The position numbers and the translations under genes are program-made. Below the pieces are notes generated by a model. The model saw nothing but the letters and a program-made list of their open reading frames with translations. It made no database searches and was not told where the DNA came from. From UBA4733 sp036734945 (GTDB lineage: Bacteria > Chloroflexota > UBA4733), in NCBI GenBank assembly GCA_036734945.1, contig DAIMXP010000022.1:14104-78103 (forward strand): DNA of 64,000 nucleotides. The letters are read 5' to 3'. Positions 48,659 through 56,161 of the stretch are shown one piece after another (position 1 is the stretch's first letter; each line of letters opens with the position of its first letter).

Positions 48659-50254
48659 TTATTTGCGCTGCGTCCAGAGGTGGACCAGGTTGTCGCGGGG
48701 TTGCCAGTTCAGCAAGCGGCACGCTTTGGCGTTGGAGTACTTGCCGTGGGGCAGGTCGGCCAGGATGTGGAAGACCTCGTACGCTGACGGCAAGGTCTGG
48801 GTTTCCAGGGCGCGTCGCATCGCTAGCCCGGCGTCCTCCCAGGAGATGGACATCGGGTGAACCCCGCCCATGCGCGGCGTCGCAGTCTGGGGGGCGATGA
48901 ACTGCGAGAACAGCAACACCGGCACTTCTAGGTCGTAGGCTTCGGCAAAGAGGCGTAGTGTCTCCTGGCCCAGGAACTTGGTGAGGGCATAGAGCCAGGC
49001 GCCGGGTCGCGCCGGCGCGTCGTCCGGCACCGCGAAGTCCCAGTGATAGCCGGCCGGCGAGTCGTTCGACACCTGGAGGGGGCCAGTCTGGACGACGCGC
49101 CGGATGCCGTGGTCCACTGCGGCGCGCGCGATGTTGTGCGCCCCCAGGAAGTTGACCCGGAACGCCTGTACCGGGTCCGGTCGGACGACCGTGCAGTTGA
49201 TGATAGCGTCCATACCGGAGCACGCTCGCCACACCTGCTCCGCATCGGTGACATCGACCTCTATTGATTCGTGCGGCGGCGGCAGTACAACGGGCAGCGG
49301 GGCGCCGGTGGACTGCGGCTTCCCGTCCGCGGCGATCTCGGCCAGCGGGCGTAGGTCAGTCAGGCGCAAGCGGTAGGCAGGCGCCAGCGCCTGCGCCGTG
49401 ACCGCACCCAGCGGCCCGCCGGCGCCAAAGATGACGACGTTGCGGATGGGCCGCGACGGGACGTGCTGGCGTGGGCCGAGCAGCGCCAGGTCCCCCGCCT
49501 GTTCCGCCGCTGTTGCCGCTGCCAGAGGCGCACCGCTCCCCGGCCAATCGGCGAACGTGTGCATCGGTCGGTAGCCGAGCCGGTGCTCCTCCGCAGCTTC
49601 CGCGAGCGGCCAACGACCGTGCTGGCCGCCGCCTGGAATGTGGCACACCCACCAGCCCTGGCTGCGGCGCTCCCTGCCCATCTGCGTCCGCGATGCCAGC
49701 GGCGCCGTCAGGGCCTTCACCACTGCCTGCACCGCGTCATCGACGTGCAGCCAGCGAGTGTCGTACGGAAGCCCCGCGCTGGTCTGCGCGTCGACCAGGC
49801 TGCCAAAGCGCAGGCAGACGACCTGCAGTGGCTCAACGTGGGCGAACTGTTGGGCGCTGACCTCGGCCAGATAGGCGGCCAGTTGGGCAACGTCGGTCAC
49901 GTCCGGCTGCGGCCGCCACGTTTCGCTCACCGCCCAGGAGGCAGGATAGCGCTCCATCAAGGCCAGCGTGCTGCCAAGAACGACCCGGCGAACGCCCGCG
50001 GCCACCGCGGCCTGCAACAGCACGTAGGTACCGCGCGTGGCGAGATCGAGCAACTCCTGATCGGCAGCACCGGCAGGTAGGTCCGGCGCGATCGGGGCGA
50101 GATGGATCAGCGCGTCGGCGCCGTCCACCACCTGCCGGGCTGCCGTCTCGTCGCGCAGGTCGCCGGCCAACGCCACCACAGCATGGCTGGCGCGTAACGC
50201 GGCGGCCAGTGCCGTACCCAGGAGACTTTCACTACCCGTGATCGCAATACGCAT
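48659..50254 (-). CDS. Tandem-domain NAD-dependent epimerase/dehydratase (SDR)
   Basis: 531 residues with two extended short-chain-dehydrogenase domains in a row. Domain 1 (about 1-215): RIAITGSESLLGTALAAAL, a GSTLALMERY serine region and a degenerate active site. Domain 2 (about 275-525): NVVIFGAGGPLGAVTAQALA, INCTVVRPDPVQAFRVNFLG, and WLYALTKFLGQETLRLFAEA with the Y-x3-K catalytic pair. So domain 2 looks active and domain 1 probably not. Most relatives have only one domain. GAGGAG lies upstream of the ATG; TACAGT on the minus strand at 50297-50302 may be its -10. Confidence 0.85.
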   Translation of the reverse strand: MRIAITGSESLLGTALAAALRASHAVVALAGDLRDETAARQVVDGADALIHLAPIAPDLPAGAADQELLDLATRGTYVLLQAAVAAGVRRVVLGSTLALMERYPASWAVSETWRPQPDVTDVAQLAAYLAEVSAQQFAHVEPLQVVCLRFGSLVDAQTSAGLPYDTRWLHVDDAVQAVVKALTAPLASRTQMGRERRSQGWWVCHIPGGGQHGRWPLAEAAEEHRLGYRPMHTFADWPGSGAPLAAATAAEQAGDLALLGPRQHVPSRPIRNVVIFGAGGPLGAVTAQALAPAYRLRLTDLRPLAEIAADGKPQSTGAPLPVVLPPPHESIEVDVTDAEQVWRACSGMDAIINCTVVRPDPVQAFRVNFLGAHNIARAAVDHGIRRVVQTGPLQVSNDSPAGYHWDFAVPDDAPARPGAWLYALTKFLGQETLRLFAEAYDLEVPVLLFSQFIAPQTATPRMGGVHPMSISWEDAGLAMRRALETQTLPSAYEVFHILADLPHGKYSNAKACRLLNWQPRDNLVHLWTQRK

Positions 50255-50515
50255 CCATACTCCTCATTCGTCCGTGCTGGCGCGGCGCTTGCCAACACTG
50301 TAGCAGCATTTTTCCATCACCAATGTGCGACTCAGCGGAAACTATACGCAAGCCGCCGTGAAACCAACGTGCTGGGTCGCGTCGTTGACACGGGACGAAC
50401 GGCCTGCCTGGGAGTCGCAAGCCAGGCGCACGAACTACCCTTCCGGTGAGTCGGTCTAGGGAACGTTGGTGAACTATCGGTACTGCGGGTTGAACGGCAG
50501 CCCGGGACCGGCGCC

Positions 50516-50543
50516 TTGACAGTGTCCGAATCCAATCTACAAT
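50516..50543 (+). promoter_or_regulatory. Sigma-70-type promoter of the ABC binding-protein gene
   Basis: Perfect TTGACA (50516-50521), a 16-base spacer and TACAAT (50538-50543). The leader is about 95 bases and contains an inverted repeat. It is one of the two best promoters in the window. Confidence 0.75.
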
Positions 50544-50561
50544 CCTGTCGTGTTGCACGAT

Positions 50562-50603
50562 CTTGTCGGCCATTCAGGCAACGTGCCCTGCACTGCCGAC
50601 AAG
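50562..50603 (+). promoter_or_regulatory. Inverted repeat in the leader of the binding-protein gene
   Basis: CTTGTCGGC (50562-50570) and GCCGACAAG (50595-50603) are perfect 9-base arms with a 24-base loop, lying just downstream of the promoter. This spacing fits either a repressor operator with separated half-sites or an RNA hairpin that affects the mRNA. No protein can be assigned to it. Confidence 0.45.
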
Positions 50604-50643
50604 GGGCAGGCGTCACTGGTCTCGTAGAACGGGCAAGTGCTCT

Positions 50644-52206
50644 ATGATCAAGCAGTACCCATCACGGTTGAGTCGGCGCTCATTGTTGACGTTTGCCACG
50701 AGCATCGTCGCGGTGACTGCCGGAACCTCGCTCCTGGCAGCCTGTGGCGCGACGGCGCCAAGCACGAGCGGCACGGGCGCGACTACGGCAGCCGTAGCGT
50801 CGAGCGCTCCGGCGACCACAGCGAGCGCCGCGACTTCCGCTCTGGCGACGAGCAGCGCCACAAGCAGCGCGACCGCCGTCGCAGCCAGGGCGGCCAGCAG
50901 TGCAACGACCAGCGCGACTGCCGCTGCAGCGAAGGCAACGAGCTCGACGCAGTCGAACGTCATGGTGGCGGCAGCCGCCGGCGGTACCACCGTCCAGTGG
51001 TGGAACGGGTACGCCAAGCCCGCATCGCTGGCGAGCGACCTGTTCGCCAAGCAGTGGACACCCACGCATCCGAAGATTGGCATCGAGCTCATTCAGCACG
51101 TTGGCAATAACATTCAGGCAGAGGAACAGCTCACCGTGCTGCTGGCCGGCGGAACGCCGCCCGATCTGTGTGACGTCCCCATGTCGGAGAACGACCTGGC
51201 GACGCACGGGTTGAGCCAGCCCATCGACGACCTGGTTGCTCGGGACAAGTACGACCTCAGCCAATATAACAAGGGATTCATGGAACTGGCCCACGCCAAC
51301 GGGAAGTTGTACGCCATCCCCTTTTCCACCGGCGGCAACGGCTACGTCATGGTCTACAACCGCAATATGCTGGCGCAGGCGGGCATCGCGGAACCGCCGA
51401 CGAGCTGGGATCAGGCCTGGACGTGGAGTGACTTTCGGGACAATGTACACAAGCTGACGAAGGGGAGCGGCTCCCAGATGACCCAGGCAGGCCTGGGCGG
51501 TTACGGCTACTACGTCCTCACCATCCCGATCCCCTGGAAAACGGACTGGATCACGCCCGACCTGAAGACGATTACGGCGGACGCGCCGGCGATGATTACC
51601 GCCTACGGTGACTACCTCGATCTGGTGCTGAAGGATGGCACGACGGGGGACTCGCCGGGCGTCAAGTTGGATGCGAGCGGGTCACTCGGCGCGTTTGGGG
51701 CGGGCCAGGCAGCCATCTCGATGCTTGGCTCCTGGCAAATGGCGGACCTCAGCAAGCTCACGAAAGTGGATTGGGGCTTCATGCCCACGCCCAAGGGGGC
51801 GCTGAGCAGTCCAGAGTTCGGGCCCGTCTTTCTGGCGATCGCCAAAGGCGCCAAGCATCGGGACGAGGCCTGGGACGTGCTGAAGTGGCTGGTGAACGGT
51901 GGGCGCTATGCCCACTTCAAGGGGAACCCTGGCGCGACGAAGGCGGATGCGGGCCCAATTCTCACGGACCTGTTCAAGGGCGTACCGAATGCGCGCCCGC
52001 AAGTGCTGGTTGACGAGTACGACATCGCCCAGCCGTTGCCGTACATCCGACGCCATCCGGCCTGGGGGCAGATGTCCACGGAAACCGATAAGGCCTGGGC
52101 CCAGATGAGCAAAGGGCAGGTAGACGTACCGACCGCCATGGGCAGCTTGAAGACCGCACTACAGGGCATCGTGGATCAGTACGCCAGGAGTCACCCCGAT
52201 GGCTGA
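50644..52206 (+). CDS. Extracellular solute-binding lipoprotein of a sugar ABC importer (orphan)
   Basis: 520 residues. A twin-arginine-like lipoprotein signal (RLSRRSLLTF...LLAAC) is followed by about 65 residues almost only of Ser, Ala and Thr, then a family 1 binding-protein fold: TVQWWNGYAKP, EEQLTVLLAGGTPPDL, YAIPFSTGGNGYVMVYNRNM, GQAAISMLGSWQMADLSK. The linker would hold the domain away from the membrane. Substrate probably a sugar or glycoside. No permease or ATPase gene is next to it. Strong own promoter; ATG at 50644 lacks a good ribosome site. Confidence 0.88.
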   Translation: MIKQYPSRLSRRSLLTFATSIVAVTAGTSLLAACGATAPSTSGTGATTAAVASSAPATTASAATSALATSSATSSATAVAARAASSATTSATAAAAKATSSTQSNVMVAAAAGGTTVQWWNGYAKPASLASDLFAKQWTPTHPKIGIELIQHVGNNIQAEEQLTVLLAGGTPPDLCDVPMSENDLATHGLSQPIDDLVARDKYDLSQYNKGFMELAHANGKLYAIPFSTGGNGYVMVYNRNMLAQAGIAEPPTSWDQAWTWSDFRDNVHKLTKGSGSQMTQAGLGGYGYYVLTIPIPWKTDWITPDLKTITADAPAMITAYGDYLDLVLKDGTTGDSPGVKLDASGSLGAFGAGQAAISMLGSWQMADLSKLTKVDWGFMPTPKGALSSPEFGPVFLAIAKGAKHRDEAWDVLKWLVNGGRYAHFKGNPGATKADAGPILTDLFKGVPNARPQVLVDEYDIAQPLPYIRRHPAWGQMSTETDKAWAQMSKGQVDVPTAMGSLKTALQGIVDQYARSHPDG

Positions 52207-52247
52207 AGGATTCATCCGACAGATCAAGTGCTGATTCTCGCCACGTC

Positions 52248-52273
52248 GGGCTGGCGACTTCAGTCGCCGGCCC
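52248..52273. terminator. Hairpin between convergent genes, possible two-way terminator
   Basis: GGGCTGGCGACT (52248-52259), loop TC, then AGTCGCCGGCCC (52262-52273): 11 of 12 bases pair. It sits between the stops of the binding-protein gene (52206) and the ceramidase-like gene (52280), which face each other. There is no T-run, so it may be a repeat hairpin used as a transcription boundary. Confidence 0.5.
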
Positions 52274-52279
52274 CCCTCC

Positions 52280-53704
52280 TCAGCCGCGCAACCTCGCCAA
52301 AAGGTCCAACGCCTCCGCGACCAGTTGCTCGCCGCTGCCCGGCTCAAAGCGGCTGGCGGTCGGCTCGTAGCCGCCCTCGTCGTAGGCCCGGCGCGTGGGG
52401 ACGTAGCCGATGGCGTCGTTGGCCAGCCCCAGCACCAGCGTGTGAGGGAATGGGGAGCGCGCCCGTAGGTCCAGGCCCAGTTCGGCAAAGATCTCGCCGG
52501 GCAGACCGACGACCGCCAGCTCGTTGCCGACAGCGAGCGCCTGCACTTCCGTTTGGCGGGTCGCGCCCTGCCAGCCTTCGGCCAGCGCCAGCACCCGCTG
52601 CGCTTCCACCACCTCAAGGCCGGCGCCCGCTTTCATCGTCATCTGCCCACGGGCGGCCTGACGCGCCCACTCCACCTGCTCCGGCGTGGGACGGCGCAAC
52701 GGTAGGTCGACGAGGCGTCGCGCCGCGCGAATGCCGTGCTGCATTGACCTTGACTGCCAGTCGGCTACTAGCCGGCAGGCTCCCTTAACCACCTCCCCGG
52801 CCAGGATCGTGCCGACACGCGCCGCTTCGGCCAGCCCGGCCTGACGGGGAGCGTGCCAAAAGTCAATATGGTTCACGTCGGCGCAGGGAGAGTTGGCGAA
52901 GAGCACCACTGGCGTTGCCGGGTCGCTCGGCACCCCAATTGGCGGCGCGCTGCCGTTGCCGTGGAGACCAATCAGGCGCTGCACGCCCGTCTCCAGGAAG
53001 TGGGGGAAATCTCCGCAGATTGTCGTCCCCGCCACGATGGCCGGGTGTAGGCCGAAGTTGACCAGCACGCCGAGTGGCAATACGGCCGGCGGCACGGCCT
53101 GGGATCCCTCGTCGGCAATCTCTTCAGCGACCGGCAGCGCCGTCAGCGTCCAGACACGCTGATCGACGGGACCGGCGGCACGCAGGATAGCCGGGTTCAG
53201 CTTGCCCGGATTGGTCTGAACCGGCCCTTCGCGCATCCAGAAGCGGCGGTTGAAGGCGATGCCGCCTTCCTCCCCGAGGGAAAGGCGCAGTTGCGCGGGG
53301 ACGCGCCGGGTATAGGCGAGTTGGACCGCGGAGGCGATCTGCCGCTCCAGATAGGCCAGGTACGGCTCGTCAGTCTCCCCTGCCAGCCCTCCGGCGTTGG
53401 CTTCGCGAGTGAGTGGCCCGGAATGGTTATGGGTAGCCGCGATTAACACGTTGTCGCCGGGGATGCCGCAGCGTTGCTCAATCAGGTGGCGTGCGGCGGC
53501 AGTGGTGGCGCTGCGCACGCCGATCACGTCCACGCTGACGATCGCTGCCTGCGTCGCCCCATCGTCGATCACCAACGCCCGCGCATAGAGGTCGTCGTGC
53601 AACGCATCGGCGCGACGGTCATGGTACGACCCGGCGAGCGACACCCCCAGGGGAGGCGTCACCACCAGCCGCGCCGCTCCCGCGTGCAAGCTTGCTGTGG
53701 TCAT
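52280..53704 (-). CDS. Neutral ceramidase-like (N-terminal domain) protein
   Basis: 474 residues related to the N-terminal catalytic domain of neutral/alkaline ceramidases, a group with many uncharacterised bacterial members in carbohydrate clusters. Signs: LVVTPPLGVSLAGSYHDR, LYARALVIDDGATQAAIVSV, LIAATHNHSGP with metal-binding His, LVNFGLHPAIVAGTTICGDF with the second metal His, and LGLANDAIGYVPTRRAYDEG near the end. The C-terminal immunoglobulin-like domain of true ceramidases is absent and there is no signal peptide. The start overlaps the preceding fragment (ATGA). Substrate unknown. Confidence 0.85.
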   Translation of the reverse strand: MTTASLHAGAARLVVTPPLGVSLAGSYHDRRADALHDDLYARALVIDDGATQAAIVSVDVIGVRSATTAAARHLIEQRCGIPGDNVLIAATHNHSGPLTREANAGGLAGETDEPYLAYLERQIASAVQLAYTRRVPAQLRLSLGEEGGIAFNRRFWMREGPVQTNPGKLNPAILRAAGPVDQRVWTLTALPVAEEIADEGSQAVPPAVLPLGVLVNFGLHPAIVAGTTICGDFPHFLETGVQRLIGLHGNGSAPPIGVPSDPATPVVLFANSPCADVNHIDFWHAPRQAGLAEAARVGTILAGEVVKGACRLVADWQSRSMQHGIRAARRLVDLPLRRPTPEQVEWARQAARGQMTMKAGAGLEVVEAQRVLALAEGWQGATRQTEVQALAVGNELAVVGLPGEIFAELGLDLRARSPFPHTLVLGLANDAIGYVPTRRAYDEGGYEPTASRFEPGSGEQLVAEALDLLARLRG

Positions 53705-54012
53705 GCGACCTTCCTCTCCCCACGACCCAGCCGCACATGCCGCACGGCATGCTCGATGCCCGATTTTATCGAGCGGATCACGACCCGTTCAAGGCGTCGA
53801 TGCCAAGGTTGGGCACCTAATTGGGCTCGCCCTGGCAACTTCCACTCGCCGTAGCTGATGTACTCCAGATGCTCGGTGAGGGCATAGAAATCTAAGGCTG
53901 CCACGTCCCTGGCCCAGCGCCAGTGGTCGAGCGGCGCGCCGTCGTTGGCCGCCAGACATTTTGAGTACAGGCTGTGCCGATGCAGGTCGCCGAATTGGCA
54001 CTGGGGTACCCT
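53701..54012 (-). pseudogene. Fragment of a PHP-type (DUF3604-like) metal-dependent hydrolase gene
   Basis: Translation in this frame gives FGDLHRHSLYSKCLAANDGA, PLDHWRWARDVAALDFYALT, EHLEYISYGEWKLPG and then an unrecognised basic tail to a TGA that overlaps the ATG of the ceramidase-like gene. GDLHxHS...ANDG...ARDxAxLDFxAxTEH is the N-terminal metal-binding strand set of PHP/DUF3604-type proteins. Only about 60 residues of a protein expected to have several hundred remain. It is joined, out of frame, to the enolase-superfamily fragment upstream. Confidence 0.65.
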
Positions 54013-54245
54013 ATCTGCCGCCCTTCCGCGACCGAAGCCTCCACCGTCTCGGGTGACCAGGTCACGATGGGGGAGGCTTCACCCCAGCCGCTCGTGCCAT
54101 CGTCGGCAGTGAGTTTCGCCAGCACGACCGTGCGACCACTCCGCTCATCCCCCATGACGCCCCGCGAGGTGCGGAAGGTGGTGCGCATGCCCAGGCGGAA
54201 GGCGAAGACCTCCCCGCCGGCAATGTGGGTCTCAGGTCGGATCAT
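54012..54245 (-). pseudogene. N-terminal fragment of a mandelate racemase/muconate lactonizing enzyme gene
   Basis: About 75 codons from the ATG at 54245, which overlaps the end of the DUF6807 gene by 14 bases. Pieces IAGGEVFAFRLGMRTTFRTS, RTVVLAKLTADDGTSGWGEA and SPIVTWSPETVEAS are the capping-domain start of enolase-superfamily enzymes, where V-x-L-x-T-D-DG-x-x-GWGEA is diagnostic. The similarity stops around 54012 and the frame changes into the PHP-type fragment. The barrel with the catalytic residues is missing. Confidence 0.75.
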
Positions 54246-55125
54246 CTGCTGCCTCTGCCAGCCAGGCGCGGTAGGCGTCATCCGGTGAGATGGCGGCGGC
54301 GTCACCATCGTGGATAAGGATACGCCAACGCTGGCGCAAGCGCTCGCCGGAAGGAATCGACCAGGGTGCATGCAGGGTGAGGTTGCTGAGCATGGCGCCG
54401 TAGTTGCGGCAGAAGAACGGCGTGGCTGGATTGGATGGATGCTGCATGATCGTGATTCCGGCCGCCTGGCCGGCAACCTGACCGCTATAGTCCAACCAGG
54501 ACGCTGCCTTGCCCATCGCCCCTTCCTCGTTCTCGTCGCCGTTGCTGTTGACCGCCCGTCCGCCGTCCTCCACGTCGATGCTGTCGGCCACGCGCACCCC
54601 CAGATAGGAGTGCGTCTCCCTGGCGAGCAGGACCGCCCCTTCGCTGGCGATAAGCTCCGAGTCCACGTCCAGCGCATGGGCCTGACCGTTGAGCAGGTCC
54701 GGGCGGACGGTGAAACGGCGTACCTCCGTGAGCAAGCGGCGACCGTCCTTGGCAATCCAGCCGTTCGTGGTGTCCAACGTCGTGCCACGTGGTTCGACGC
54801 GCAGCTCGGCCCGCTCCAGGACGATATCGCCCAGGTTGGGCCGCGTGGGATTGTTGTCGTGAAAGACGTTGACGCCATTGATGTTGCCGTGGCCGATCCA
54901 GATCGAATGGTGGTGGTTGTAGCGGAAAGCGGAGGAGATGGTCACTTCCCGGCCACTCGGCGTGAGGACCGGGTACCAGTCGGGCTTGCTCTTGTAGAAG
55001 TCGCCCCACTTGACGTGGCCACGGTTATAGGCGAGCAACAGACGCCCCTGGTGACGAAACTTCCAGCGCAACTCCTCTTCAATCACTTCCAGCGGGGCAC
55101 CAGCGCCAGTTGCGGCGTTGCTCAT
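54232..55125 (-). CDS. DUF6807 / PmoA-like family protein (second copy)
   Basis: 297 residues, shorter than the copy at 14099-15259. Core pieces: LLLAYNRGHVKWGDFYKSKP, DWYPVLTPSGREVT, FRYNHHHSIWIGHGNINGVN with the His-rich centre, SWLDYSGQVAGQAAGITIMQ, HPSNPATPFFCRNYG. The HHHSIW segment corresponds to HHRSIW in the other copy. Starts 4 bases inside the end of the Gfo/Idh gene (ATGA type overlap), so the two are coupled. Function unknown. Confidence 0.85.
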   Translation of the reverse strand: MSNAATGAGAPLEVIEEELRWKFRHQGRLLLAYNRGHVKWGDFYKSKPDWYPVLTPSGREVTISSAFRYNHHHSIWIGHGNINGVNVFHDNNPTRPNLGDIVLERAELRVEPRGTTLDTTNGWIAKDGRRLLTEVRRFTVRPDLLNGQAHALDVDSELIASEGAVLLARETHSYLGVRVADSIDVEDGGRAVNSNGDENEEGAMGKAASWLDYSGQVAGQAAGITIMQHPSNPATPFFCRNYGAMLSNLTLHAPWSIPSGERLRQRWRILIHDGDAAAISPDDAYRAWLAEAADDPT

Positions 55126-56156
55126 GCCGACACCTCCGTCCGCGTCACAGTACGCCGTAGCGCTGCTGCGCGCAACGTCATCTCGCAGACCGCCAGCGTT
55201 TCCAGGTTGTGGCGCCCGCTGATTCCCGGCTCCTTGCCTTCCCGGATGTAGGTATGCCAGTCGTCAACGATACTTTGCTCGCTACGCGGCATCGGTACAG
55301 ACGGCAACTCCTCCGGCGCACCATGGCCGGCGAACTGGCGCAACTCGCCACGCGGCATCCACTCCCACTTGCCGTTGCCGACCACGCGCAGCGCCCCGGC
55401 TTCACTCTGCACCAGCCAGCGATACTCCGAGATGGTGGCCTGATGCGTCAGCTCGTAGGTACACACCGGCCCGGCCTCGAACTGCAGCACTGCACTGATG
55501 CCGGCATCGTCCTTATAGGCCGACCAGGGAGCGTTGTGCGTCACAGCAGTCGCCTCGGCCACCGGACCGAACAGGCTGACCAGGTTGTCGAAATGATGGC
55601 AGCCCATATCCCAGACCATCGCGCCCGGATAGTCGAGCGTGCGCGGCTCAGGGCGGTGACGGTGGCAGATCAGGTCGATCAGGTGCGGTGTGCCGTACTT
55701 GCCGGATGCCAGCGCTTGCTGCAGCGTGACCACCTCGCTCTGGTAACGATAGTTCTGGCTGACGCAAAAGGCCACGCCCGCCTGCTCCGCCTCACGCACC
55801 AGGGCCTGAGCGTCCAGCCAGTCGAGCGTCATGCCCTTCTCCACCAGCACGTGTTTGCCGGCGGCAAAGCCGGCGCGACAGAAGGTAGCGTGGGTGCGTG
55901 TCGGCGTGGCGATCACCAGCGCCTCAGCCTCCACGTGCCGTATCGCTGCGGCGATGTCGCCGAAACAGGCCGCCTCCGGCAGGCCACTGCGCTCCCGCGC
56001 CCAGGCCAGGTTGGCGGGGACGACATCCACCAGCGCCACCGGCTGGAAGTGGGGATCGTCGCTAAGCACCTCCACCGGCCAGCGGCCCCGACCGCCCACG
56101 CCAACGTGAATGGTGCGCACCGGCATCGTGGTGGACAGTCGCTGCATGGCTCTCAT
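55122..56156 (-). CDS. Gfo/Idh/MocA-family oxidoreductase (second)
   Basis: 344 residues. Rossmann segment IHVGVGGRGRWPVEVLSDD (a GxGxxG variant), ALVIATPTRTHATFCRAGFA, GKHVLVEKGMTLDWLDAQ (EKG in place of the usual EKP), FCVSQNYRYQSEV, and YPGAMVWDMGCHHFDNLVSL carrying the D-x3-H. Ends with a standard family C terminus. GGGAAG 8 bases before the ATG at 56156 supports this start and overlaps the stop of the binding-protein gene. Sugar or sugar-acid oxidation is likely; the substrate is not known. Confidence 0.9.
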   Translation of the reverse strand: MRAMQRLSTTMPVRTIHVGVGGRGRWPVEVLSDDPHFQPVALVDVVPANLAWARERSGLPEAACFGDIAAAIRHVEAEALVIATPTRTHATFCRAGFAAGKHVLVEKGMTLDWLDAQALVREAEQAGVAFCVSQNYRYQSEVVTLQQALASGKYGTPHLIDLICHRHRPEPRTLDYPGAMVWDMGCHHFDNLVSLFGPVAEATAVTHNAPWSAYKDDAGISAVLQFEAGPVCTYELTHQATISEYRWLVQSEAGALRVVGNGKWEWMPRGELRQFAGHGAPEELPSVPMPRSEQSIVDDWHTYIREGKEPGISGRHNLETLAVCEMTLRAAALRRTVTRTEVSA

Positions 56157-56161
56157 TGTGG

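Larger units (their letters stand above)
50255..50643. other. Divergent regulatory region between epimerase and binding-protein genes
   Basis: 389 bases without a gene. It carries the strong plus-strand promoter at 50516-50543, an inverted repeat in the leader at 50562-50603, and on the minus strand TACAGT (50297-50302) before the epimerase gene. The middle (50310-50510) shows nothing recognisable. Confidence 0.55.
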
